The notes under the pieces were generated by a model, which saw nothing but the letters and a program-made list of their open reading frames with translations, made no database searches and was not told where the DNA came from. A DNA stretch of 9,997 nt from Holosporaceae bacterium (GTDB lineage Bacteria > Pseudomonadota > Alphaproteobacteria > UBA3830), in the NCBI GenBank assembly GCA_031262635.1, contig JAISHN010000098.1, positions 1 through 9,997 of the forward strand. The letters run 5' to 3'. Shown here piece by piece: positions 1-6,597 of this stretch. A program made the position numbers and the translations under genes. Positions within the stretch are counted from its first letter, which is position 1, and every line of letters starts with the position of its first letter.

Positions 1-1
1 T

Positions 2-703
2 ATGTGTTCCAACAGCAGCTTGCACAAAATTGATATCGCGAGCGGGAAAATTTTATGGTCGCATTCCGGCATGATTGCGGATTCGACATTTATCGGTTCC
101 GCAAGTCCGGCGGTTGAAGACGGAGTCGTTTACTTCGCTTACCCGTCCGGCGAGGTTTTCGCTTTATTCGAAGAAACGGGAGCCGTCGTTTGGGACGCAA
201 TGCTTTCGAAATTTTCTCTAACTAACGCTTCTCGAGCTTTTACGCACCCGAGAGCATGTCCGGTCGTAAAAGACGGAGTCGTTTATTTTGTTTCTGCGAA
301 CGAACAAACTACGGCGTTTAACGCAAAGGACGGAAAACTGCTTTGGAGAAATGACTTCGGCGGAGTTCAAACTCCGATCGTAAGCGGAAATAGCGTCTTC
401 GTCTTTAATTCTAGGTCGGAGTTGGTTTGCCTGAACAAAGACACCGGTAAAAAGCGTTGGCTTACGACTCTTACGAAAGACGAAAAAGCGCTGGCAAATT
501 GGTACGGCATGATTTTGGCGAAAGATCGCATAATTATGATCTCGCCGAGCGGATCGATGTTGTTTGTTTCGCCGATCGACGGAAAAATCAAAAAAGTCGT
601 CGATCTAAACGCAGGAAGCGAAGGAATTTCCGTAAATCCGACGATAGCCGACGGCGCGATGTTTATTCCATTGAATTGCGGAAAAATCGCGGCCTATAAA
701 TGA
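2..703 (+). CDS. bamB: Outer membrane protein assembly factor BamB, PQQ-like beta-propeller (5' end cut by window)
   Basis: BamB is a lipoprotein of the BAM complex that helps fold beta-barrel proteins into the outer membrane. What is visible is a series of propeller-blade repeats ending in the typical A-x-D-x-x-T/S-G-x-x-x-W motif: residues 7-19 (LHKIDIASGKILW), 52-64 (VFALFEETGAVVW), around 103-115 and around 140-153, with a final blade closing on IAAYK. The stretch GGVQTPIVSGNSVFVF also matches the alphaproteobacterial BamB pattern. About 233 residues are present against roughly 380-450 for the family, so the N-terminal lipoprotein signal and first blades lie upstream; the ATG at position 2 is most likely internal. 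The stop codon overlaps the start of der (ATGA, 700-703), which suggests translational coupling. The bamB-der order is conserved in proteobacteria and supports the call over a PQQ-dependent dehydrogenase, whose blades look similar. Confidence 0.85.
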   Translation: MCSNSSLHKIDIASGKILWSHSGMIADSTFIGSASPAVEDGVVYFAYPSGEVFALFEETGAVVWDAMLSKFSLTNASRAFTHPRACPVVKDGVVYFVSANEQTTAFNAKDGKLLWRNDFGGVQTPIVSGNSVFVFNSRSELVCLNKDTGKKRWLTTLTKDEKALANWYGMILAKDRIIMISPSGSMLFVSPIDGKIKKVVDLNAGSEGISVNPTIADGAMFIPLNCGKIAAYK

Positions 704-2076
704 AAATCGCAATAATCGGAAGACCAAACGTCGGAAAATCGACGTTGTTCAACCGGCTTGTCGGACAGAAATCGGCGATTGTCGGCGATGTTTCAGGAAT
801 CACCCGAGATCGCAAATCTATGAAGGCGGAATTGTTCGGATTAGAGTTTGATCTGCTCGATACTCCTGGCGTAGACCCATTTTCTAAAAATTCTCTTGCG
901 GTTTCGATGAACGGACAATCGCTCGCGGCGATCGAGGAATCGGATTTAATATTTTTCGTCGTCGACGCAACGGAAGGAGCGACCGAATATGACAAGGCGA
1001 TCGCATCTTGGATACGCTCGGCGTTTAAAAAAGTCGGAAATCGTCCAGTTATTCTTCTAAAAAATAAATCTGAAGGAAAAACCTCCTTACATCATCCAGA
1101 AACGCTGGGTTTTGGAGAAGAAATCGCAATATCTGCCGAACATAAACTAGGGATGGACGAAGTTTTCGAGGCGATATCTTCTTATTCTTCATCTTTACGA
1201 TCGAATGTAGGGGCGAATCATTCGCCATTATTGGATCCTCAGGCTGCGGCTAAAGAAGACGACGCGCCAATTAGAATCGCCATCGTCGGCCGTCCCAACG
1301 TCGGCAAGTCTACGCTAATCAACGCGATAATAGGCGAAGAGCGACTGCTCGTCGGAGATCAAGCGGGAATCACTCGCGATTCAATTTCTCTGAACTGGAA
1401 GTTCAAAAACCGCGATATTTCTTTGATCGACACCGCGGGACAAAGACGAAAATCCAAAGTCGACGAAAAAGTCGAAGCGTTATCGGTCGTCGACGCGTGG
1501 AAACACGTTAGGCAAGCTCACATCGTCGTCATTTTAATGGACATACAAAATCCATTTGAAAAGCAAGATATGACCATCGCTCGAAAAGTATTCGACGAAG
1601 GAAAAATCCTTATATTCGGACTGAACAAAAGCGACGCGGTTGAAAATCCCGATGAAGTTTTGAAAACAATTAAACGCAGAGCTGAAAAGGAATTCGCGCA
1701 GCTGCCGGAAGTTCCATGTTTGCTTATCTCGGCGAAAGAGAAAAAGGGCTTGATCAGGATTTTTAACGTCGCGTTGGATTTGTACGACAATTGGTCTAGG
1801 AGAATCTCGACCGGCGCTCTTAATAAATGGTTTCAGGCGGCGATCTCGCAAAACCCGCCGCCTTTGGCAAACGGAACGCCGATTAAATTGAAGTATATCT
1901 CGCAAACGAATTGTAAACCGCCGACGTTCGCTTTATTCGCCAATCGCGTTGAAAAACTGCCGACGAGTTACGAGAGATATTTATTGAATCACCTGCGCAA
2001 GACGTTTAATTTCGTCGGAACGCCGCTGCGGATTTTTCTTAGACAGCGGGAAAATCCATACGATAGGCAGTCATAA
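700..2076 (+). CDS. der: Ribosome biogenesis GTPase Der (EngA), double GTPase domain
   Basis: Der is an essential GTPase that binds the 50S subunit during late assembly. Its hallmark is two GTPase domains in tandem, and both are seen. Domain 1 has GRPNVGKS at residues 7-14, DTPG at 54-57 and NKSE at 122-125. Domain 2 has GRPNVGKST at 197-205, DTAG at 244-247 and NKSD at 309-312. The switch region GITRD occurs in both domains. From about residue 365 to the end is the KH-like RNA-binding domain (PPPLANGTPIKLKYISQ, then NHLRKTFNFVGTPLRIFLR). At 458 residues the gene is full length. NKSE in domain 1 replaces the textbook NKxD, a variant I recall as common in alphaproteobacterial Der. The start is fixed by the four-base overlap with bamB and by the family N-terminus (MKIAIIGRPNVGKS). 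It belongs to the 1-4239 gene run. Confidence 0.98.
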   Translation: MKIAIIGRPNVGKSTLFNRLVGQKSAIVGDVSGITRDRKSMKAELFGLEFDLLDTPGVDPFSKNSLAVSMNGQSLAAIEESDLIFFVVDATEGATEYDKAIASWIRSAFKKVGNRPVILLKNKSEGKTSLHHPETLGFGEEIAISAEHKLGMDEVFEAISSYSSSLRSNVGANHSPLLDPQAAAKEDDAPIRIAIVGRPNVGKSTLINAIIGEERLLVGDQAGITRDSISLNWKFKNRDISLIDTAGQRRKSKVDEKVEALSVVDAWKHVRQAHIVVILMDIQNPFEKQDMTIARKVFDEGKILIFGLNKSDAVENPDEVLKTIKRRAEKEFAQLPEVPCLLISAKEKKGLIRIFNVALDLYDNWSRRISTGALNKWFQAAISQNPPPLANGTPIKLKYISQTNCKPPTFALFANRVEKLPTSYERYLLNHLRKTFNFVGTPLRIFLRQRENPYDRQS

Positions 2077-2090
2077 TCAGGGAAAACCGT

Positions 2091-2369
2091 ATGCTTTTTA
2101 CGTTAGAAAACATTTCCGGCGGAATCGCGATGGTTACGTCTATAATCGGGCTATCTCCGCAGGTTTATAAATCTTACAAAACAAAATCCGCCGAAGACGT
2201 ATCTATGATAATGCTAATAAATTATCTCGTATGCTCCGTAGCGTGGATTATTCACGGAGTCTGCGCGGGTTCTGAATTCGTCGTTTACAGCAACGTCATC
2301 GGAACGGTTTTGTCTTGCGTATCGATAATTCAAAAGGTCGTTTATGATAGAAATGCTAAAAACGCGTAA
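2091..2369 (+). CDS. SemiSWEET-type small transporter (MtN3/PQ-loop family)
   Basis: This is a 92-residue membrane protein with three predicted transmembrane helices (about 7-26, 37-57 and 63-84), the size of bacterial SemiSWEETs, which work as dimers to move small sugars across the inner membrane. The PQ-loop is clear: P23-Q24 followed by KSYKTKSAEDVS (27-38), matching the family signature PQ-x-x-K-x-x-KTKS-x-x-x-S. Trp52 and Asn68 fall in the positions and spacing of the tryptophan and asparagine that line the sugar pocket in characterised SemiSWEETs, so the pocket looks intact. A Shine-Dalgarno AGGGA (2079-2083) lies seven bases before the ATG. It sits 14 bp after der and overlaps the thiamine pyrophosphokinase gene by 26 bp. 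That context allows a substrate other than sugar, such as thiamine or a precursor, but this is inference; the substrate cannot be read from the sequence. Confidence 0.88.
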   Translation: MLFTLENISGGIAMVTSIIGLSPQVYKSYKTKSAEDVSMIMLINYLVCSVAWIIHGVCAGSEFVVYSNVIGTVLSCVSIIQKVVYDRNAKNA

Positions 2370-2973
2370 GTCGATAATATGCCTCGACGGAAACCTTCCT
2401 TGCGATCTCGTTAGGAAGCTCGACCTGCCGATCGTCGCCGCAGACAGAGCCGCGAACGCGCTAATTAAAAACGGAATAGAACCCGACGTTATAATAGGCG
2501 ATCTCGATAGCGTCGACGAAACTTTGCTGCGCGACAGGCCTCATATAAAAATAGACGACCAAGATTCTACAGATTTTGAAAAAGCCTTAGAGTATGTTGA
2601 AAAAAAATCTCTGACTCCGACAATCGTAACCGGAATTGACGGCGGATGTATAGATCATGCGCTGGGAAACGTTAGCATATTCTCTCGAACGAATTGCGTC
2701 GCAGTTTTTGAAAATATGATTTTGGTAACAATCGACGAAGATAAAACGCTAAACGTTCCTATCGGCGCAAAAATATCGATTTTCGGAATTCCTAGATGCC
2801 TTATAACGTCTCGCGGCCTTAAGTGGGAGCTAGACGACTATGAAGCGGCTATCGACGGGAAAAATTCGATCTCCAACAGAGCCGTTTCTTCGCAAATCGA
2901 GCTAAAAGTTTCGAGCGGTAAGGCGATCGTTTTCGTTTATACTAAAAACGTTTCCGACGCGGGAAGTTTATAA
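2344..2973 (+). CDS. Thiamine pyrophosphokinase (thiamine diphosphokinase)
   Basis: This enzyme transfers pyrophosphate from ATP to thiamine and makes the cofactor thiamine diphosphate directly from salvaged thiamine, in the cytoplasm. Family motifs appear in order: AADRAAN (32-38), the metal/ATP motif IGDLDS at 51-56, D-STDFEKAL at 74-82, the thiamine-site motif IDGGCIDHALGN at 98-109, then the C-terminal beta-domain with GLKWEL and SISN. At 209 residues it has normal length. The usual GGR-x-DH reads GGC-I-DH here (Cys102), a change at a commonly conserved arginine. The start at 2344 is preferred over the ATG at 2353 because AAGG (2333-2336) sits seven bases upstream; it lies inside the SemiSWEET gene, giving a 26 bp overlap and probable translational coupling. 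No TPP riboswitch is possible in front of it, as there is no leader. Confidence 0.92.
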   Translation: MIEMLKTRKSIICLDGNLPCDLVRKLDLPIVAADRAANALIKNGIEPDVIIGDLDSVDETLLRDRPHIKIDDQDSTDFEKALEYVEKKSLTPTIVTGIDGGCIDHALGNVSIFSRTNCVAVFENMILVTIDEDKTLNVPIGAKISIFGIPRCLITSRGLKWELDDYEAAIDGKNSISNRAVSSQIELKVSSGKAIVFVYTKNVSDAGSL

Positions 2974-2985
2974 TCAGGATAAAAA

Positions 2986-4239
2986 ATGAATCAAAGCTCG
3001 CAAATACAGGTCGCCATTCAGTTATTGGATCTATTTTTCGCGTCGCGAGCGCCGTTCGATATAATTTTGGCGAAGTTTTTTAAGAAGAATAAAATCGGTT
3101 CTCACGATCGTCGAGCGATTGCGGAGTTTTGTTATTCTATCTTTCGAAATTTTGAAAAATTGAAATTTCTCACGCAAAAAATTACTTCGAATTTTGGCAG
3201 ATTCTATATTTTAGCTTTTTTAAAGACGAACGAGAAATGGTCGAACGATAAAATCAACGAAACTTTTTCCGGCAAGCAATACGATCCTTCGAAACTTACG
3301 GATTTTGAAAAGAGGTTTTTGAGTTCGCTAGATAAGAATATCGCTTTTCCTGAAAACGCGCTTTTCAATTACTCCGAATGGATGAGTCCCTACCTGAAAA
3401 GATCATTCGGAAAAGAATTATCAAACGAAATGTCCGCGCTTAATGGAAAAGCGACCGTCGATCTTCGAGTCAATACTCTGAAAGCGTCAAAAGACGAAGT
3501 AAAGCAAGCTCTTTCCGACTTAGGATTCCAAGTCGAAGATTGCCGCTATTCGACGAGCGGATTGAAAATCCTAAGAGGGCGAATCGGCAGAAACTGCGAC
3601 GTTATCTCCAAAGGTCTAGCGGAAATCCAAGACGAAGGATCGCAGCTTGTCGCCGAAGCGTGCGGAACGGTCGCCGGCGATACCGTCGTAGACTATTGCG
3701 CGGGAGCCGGAGGGAAAACGCTTGCGATCGCCGCAACTATGAAAAACAAAGGGCGAATTTTTGCTCTCGACAAATACGAAGAACGTTTGGAAAACGCAAA
3801 ACTTCGCTTTCGTCGAGCCGGAGTCAATAACGCCTTCTGCCAGCAAATTACTGGAAAATGGATCAAGCGGCGTTTAGAATTCGCCGACATAGTCTTAGTC
3901 GACGCTCCTTGCTCGGGAACCGGAACGTGGCGAAGAAACCCCGATATGCGAGCAAAATTTGCTCAAGAAGATTTGCAAGAGTTGCTCGCCGTTCAAGCGG
4001 AGATTTTGGAATCGGCTTATCGATTGGTAAAAAAAGGCGGCAGACTTGTCTACGCCACCTGCTCGATCTTAAAAGAGGAAAACGAAGATCAAGTCGCGAA
4101 GTTTTTAGAAAATCATTCCGACTTTTCCCGCGTCAAAGTACGGCTGCAAAATTATTCTGGAGACTATTTAAAACTAACGCCGTATCAAAATAAAACAGAC
4201 GGATTTTTTGCGGCGGTTTTAGAAAGAGCAGGCGCGTAG
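2986..4239 (+). CDS. rsmB: 16S rRNA (cytosine-C5) methyltransferase, RsmB/NOP (Sun) family
   Basis: The gene encodes a SAM-dependent RNA methyltransferase that makes 5-methylcytosine, in RsmB at C967 of 16S rRNA (E. coli numbering). The N-terminal ~140 residues resemble the NusB-like RNA-binding domain of RsmB (alphaproteobacterial style, with HDRRAIAEFCYSIFR). The catalytic part has the SAM-binding motif DYCAGAGGK at 236-244, the acidic ALDKYEERL that follows, the PCSGTGT motif with Cys309 and the ATCS motif with Cys359; these are the two cysteines used by this family for catalysis and product release. WRRNPD after PCSGTGT is typical. Length (417 aa) is normal. AGGA at 2976-2979 lies six bases before the ATG. 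It is the last gene of the plus-strand run and its stop is only 8 bp from the end of the convergent permease gene. Exact target base is inferred from the family; another NOP-type rRNA target is possible. Confidence 0.92.
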   Translation: MNQSSQIQVAIQLLDLFFASRAPFDIILAKFFKKNKIGSHDRRAIAEFCYSIFRNFEKLKFLTQKITSNFGRFYILAFLKTNEKWSNDKINETFSGKQYDPSKLTDFEKRFLSSLDKNIAFPENALFNYSEWMSPYLKRSFGKELSNEMSALNGKATVDLRVNTLKASKDEVKQALSDLGFQVEDCRYSTSGLKILRGRIGRNCDVISKGLAEIQDEGSQLVAEACGTVAGDTVVDYCAGAGGKTLAIAATMKNKGRIFALDKYEERLENAKLRFRRAGVNNAFCQQITGKWIKRRLEFADIVLVDAPCSGTGTWRRNPDMRAKFAQEDLQELLAVQAEILESAYRLVKKGGRLVYATCSILKEENEDQVAKFLENHSDFSRVKVRLQNYSGDYLKLTPYQNKTDGFFAAVLERAGA

Positions 4240-4247
4240 AATTTTTG

Positions 4248-5102
4248 TTATCCCTTTACGGATCCCGCCGTTAATCCCGATATGATCCTGCGTTGAAAAA
4301 TAACGACTAGGATAATCAACGGCAGAGTGACTACGACGCTGGCGGCCATAATCAATCCGTAGGGCAGTTCGTGCTGACTGGCTCCGCTGAACAACGCTAA
4401 CGAAACAGGCACCGTTCTGGCTTGATTCGTCAACGTGAACGTAAGAGCGAACAAAAATTCGTTCCAGGCGGCGATAAACGCCAACAATCCCGTCGTTACG
4501 ATCGCGGGACTAAGAATCGGTAAAAACACTTTTCTCAGAATAACATAATTGCTCGCGCCGTCTATAATCGCGGCTTCTTCAATGTCTTTTGGTATGCTAT
4601 TCATGAAATTCGTCATAACCCAAAGCGTAAACGGAACGGTTATGATCATATAAGCTAGAATAAGCGCCGATTTTTCATTGTATATATCTAGTATTCTGAT
4701 CATTTCAAACAGGCCCGATAAAACGGCGACATGAGGAAGAGTCGTGACGCTTAGAGCGATCATTAGAATGCGTTTTCTACCAGGGAACTTATGTCTAGCT
4801 AACGGATACGCGGCAAGAAGGCAGACGGCTAGCGTCAACAAAGACGTTAGCGTCGCCACGACGGCGGAATTCCAGAAAGAGTACCCGAAAGCCGCGTCGC
4901 TAAAAACGCACTTGTAGTTTTCAAAAGTTATACGAGAAGGAAAAAGCTCGGTTGAAAATAAATCCGCGCTTCCTCTTAAAGACGAAACCACCGCCCAGTA
5001 AAAAGGGAACAAACAGCAAACCGCGACTATAAAACACGTCGCATAAAAGATCGCGTTTCTAAAAAATCTCGCGATTTTCCATTTATTATCTACAAAAGCC
5101 AC
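4248..5102 (-). CDS. Carbohydrate ABC transporter permease, MalG-like (CUT1 family), orphan
   Basis: This is an inner-membrane permease subunit of a binding-protein-dependent sugar importer. From the GTG start it is 284 residues with six hydrophobic helices (about 15-37, 76-98, 107-130, 144-168, 198-220, 250-270). The cytoplasmic EAA loop that docks the ATPase is well preserved at 175-195 (EEAAIIDGAS, then KVFLP), and the protein ends in GLTAGSVKG, the usual MalG-type C-terminus. The start is uncertain: there is no ATG. GTG at 5102 has AGGA (5114-5111) eight bases upstream and gives the family's normal length; TTG at 5165 would add 21 residues but has no ribosome-binding site. The frame stays open to a stop near 5220. 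No ATPase, partner permease or binding protein is adjacent, so it must use partners encoded elsewhere or be the remnant of a larger operon. No promoter was seen for it. Confidence 0.9.
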   Translation of the reverse strand: MAFVDNKWKIARFFRNAIFYATCFIVAVCCLFPFYWAVVSSLRGSADLFSTELFPSRITFENYKCVFSDAAFGYSFWNSAVVATLTSLLTLAVCLLAAYPLARHKFPGRKRILMIALSVTTLPHVAVLSGLFEMIRILDIYNEKSALILAYMIITVPFTLWVMTNFMNSIPKDIEEAAIIDGASNYVILRKVFLPILSPAIVTTGLLAFIAAWNEFLFALTFTLTNQARTVPVSLALFSGASQHELPYGLIMAASVVVTLPLIILVVIFQRRIISGLTAGSVKG

Positions 5103-5272
5103 CGGCAGATTCCTATTTTTAAATAAGCTAGTCGCTTTTCCGTATAAAATCAACAAAATTCTCAACGTTACGATGATCTTAGCGACCGCGATTCCTTGAG
5201 CCGCGCTCTTAAAAACGAACTAAAACTTTTCTTATCTAGCAGTCTGCCGCATTAGCGTCGCCTGATTTGTAA

Positions 5273-5301
5273 TTGATAAATAAAATGATTTAGCGTATAC
5301 T
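5273..5301 (+). promoter_or_regulatory. Sigma70-type promoter for rplY-pth
   Basis: TTGATA (5273-5278) and TATACT (5296-5301) are separated by exactly 17 bp, each with one mismatch or two to the consensus hexamers. A start around 5308 would give a leader of about 20 bases carrying AGAGGAA (5314-5320) eight bases before the rplY ATG. This is the strongest promoter-like signal in the window, fitting a ribosomal protein gene. The rest of the 5103-5327 gap shows no other clear signal. Confidence 0.75.
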
Positions 5302-5327
5302 CCGCTCGCTTTAAGAGGAAATTTATA

Positions 5328-5966
5328 ATGGCTACCGTTGCGTTAGAAGCAAAAAACAGAGAAAAATGCGGAACCGGCTCGGCTCGTTCCGAGAGAAGAA
5401 GCGGATTCATTCCATGCGTCGTTTACGGCGATAAAAAAGAAGCCGAAGCGATTTGCATTTCCAGAGATCTGTTAAACAGATACGTTCGCAAGTCTAACTT
5501 TTTTTCTACAGTTTTCGAGATAAGCTGCCTCAAAGAAAAGAAGCAAAAGCTTGTGGCGAAAGACATTCAATTTCATCCGGTAACCGACCAACCGCTACAC
5601 ATAGATTTCATGAGAGTCGGAAAAGGCTCTAAAGTTTCCGTGCGAGTTCCTTTAGCTTTCGTAAACGAGCTTGCTTCCCCAGGTCTAAAATCTGGCGGCG
5701 TTTTGAACGTGTTGGCTCACGAAATCGACGTTGTTTGCGATCCTGAAAGCATTCCCGATAGAATAGAAATTGATCTAACGGGATTCGAATTCCATCACAC
5801 GGTTCACGCTCAAGACGTGAAGCTTCCAGAGGGAATAAACCTTCCGGCAAACGGTAAAAATTTCACGATAGCGACCGTTGTTGCTCCTACTATAATGAAG
5901 AAAGAGGAGACCGCGGAAGAAGCGACTACGGAAGCGACGGCGGGCGCCGCGGCTCCGGCTTCTTAA
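5328..5966 (+). CDS. rplY: 50S ribosomal protein L25/general stress protein Ctc (long form)
   Basis: L25 binds 5S rRNA in the large subunit. This is the long, two-domain Ctc/TL5 form: the N-terminal 5S rRNA-binding domain covers about residues 4-95 (EKCGTGSARSERRSGFIPCVVYGD at the start, HPVTDQPLHIDFMRV near the end) and the C-terminal beta domain about 98-190 (VPLAFVNELASPGLKSGGVLN, then the Asp-rich IDLTGFEF and HAQDVKLPEGI). A tail of about 20 residues is rich in Glu, Ala and Thr, as in many alphaproteobacterial L25 proteins, and is probably disordered. At 212 residues the length is typical. It has a good ribosome-binding site (AGAGGAA) and its own promoter, and is followed after 9 bp by pth, a pairing that is widely conserved in alphaproteobacteria. 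Confidence 0.97.
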   Translation: MATVALEAKNREKCGTGSARSERRSGFIPCVVYGDKKEAEAICISRDLLNRYVRKSNFFSTVFEISCLKEKKQKLVAKDIQFHPVTDQPLHIDFMRVGKGSKVSVRVPLAFVNELASPGLKSGGVLNVLAHEIDVVCDPESIPDRIEIDLTGFEFHHTVHAQDVKLPEGINLPANGKNFTIATVVAPTIMKKEETAEEATTEATAGAAAPAS

Positions 5967-5975
5967 AAAATCCAT

Positions 5976-6551
5976 ATGGACGCGGCGATCATAGGTCTCG
6001 GCAATCCTGGAGCGACGTACAAAAACAATAGACATAACGTTGGATTTAGAGCGGCGGAGGTAATTGTCGAACATAACTCCGCCGCTTCTTTTAAAAAAAT
6101 AGTCGATCTCGCGGAAATCGCTTCTTTCGATATAAACAATGAAAAAATCGTCGTCGCAAAACCGCTGACTTTTATGAATCTATCGGGACGAGCCGTTCGT
6201 TTTCTGGCGGATTTTTACAAAATTCCCGCAGAAAAGGTTTTTGTAATTCACGACGATGCGGATATTGCGTTCGGCCGCGTAAAAATTAAGCAAGGCGGCG
6301 GGAACGGAGGACACAACGGCTTGAAAAGCATAGATTCTTTGATAGGCGTTAATTATTGGCGAATCAGAATTGGAGTCGGCCGTCCGCCGGAAAATTGGGA
6401 TCTTGCTTCGTATGTGCTAGGCAATTTTTCAAAAGACGAAGACAGCGTTCTGCGAGATATATTCGACGAAATATCCAGAAACATCGCTACTTTACTAAGC
6501 GATCCGAAGAAACTAGAATCAATGCTTGCCGCGAAACAAAGCTTGTCATAA
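5976..6551 (+). CDS. pth: Peptidyl-tRNA hydrolase
   Basis: Pth cuts the ester bond of peptidyl-tRNAs that drop off ribosomes and so recycles tRNA; it is usually essential. The family motifs are complete: GLGNPG at 7-12, the catalytic histidine His20 in NRHNVGF, the FMNLSG tRNA-binding motif around 65-70, the HDD motif near 92-94 and GGHNGLKS in the substrate groove, followed by RIRIGVGRP. The length of 191 residues is normal. The start is set by the short conserved N-terminus before GLGNPG. No Shine-Dalgarno sequence precedes it (only A-rich TTAAAAAATCCAT), so it probably relies on re-initiation after rplY, which stops 9 bp upstream. In many relatives the ychF GTPase gene comes next; here a lipoprotein hydrolase takes that place. 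Confidence 0.98.
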   Translation: MDAAIIGLGNPGATYKNNRHNVGFRAAEVIVEHNSAASFKKIVDLAEIASFDINNEKIVVAKPLTFMNLSGRAVRFLADFYKIPAEKVFVIHDDADIAFGRVKIKQGGGNGGHNGLKSIDSLIGVNYWRIRIGVGRPPENWDLASYVLGNFSKDEDSVLRDIFDEISRNIATLLSDPKKLESMLAAKQSLS

Positions 6552-6597
6552 TAAAAACGACTATTCTTAAAATCAAAAATCTGCGATAAATAATCTT

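Noticed and set aside
457..699. Overlapping Arg/Lys-rich open frame on the plus strand inside bamB
   Set aside because: It is a low-complexity shadow of the bamB frame with no recognisable motif and no independent start signal.
2344..2369. TPP riboswitch controlling the thiamine pyrophosphokinase gene
   Set aside because: The kinase start lies inside the preceding gene and there is no leader long enough for the aptamer, nor any CUGAGA-type core nearby.
4255..4275. ACGG...CCGT hairpin at the rsmB/permease border as a bidirectional terminator
   Set aside because: Only 4 bp of stem, inside the permease coding end and with no T-tract on either strand.
5103..5220. Upstream in-frame extension of the permease as the remains of another protein
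   Set aside because: The roughly 38 extra residues match no family I recognise and are too few to call a pseudogene.
5239..5247. GCAG-T-CTGC palindrome upstream of rplY
   Set aside because: A single 9 bp palindrome 26 bases before the -35 element; too short to separate from chance.
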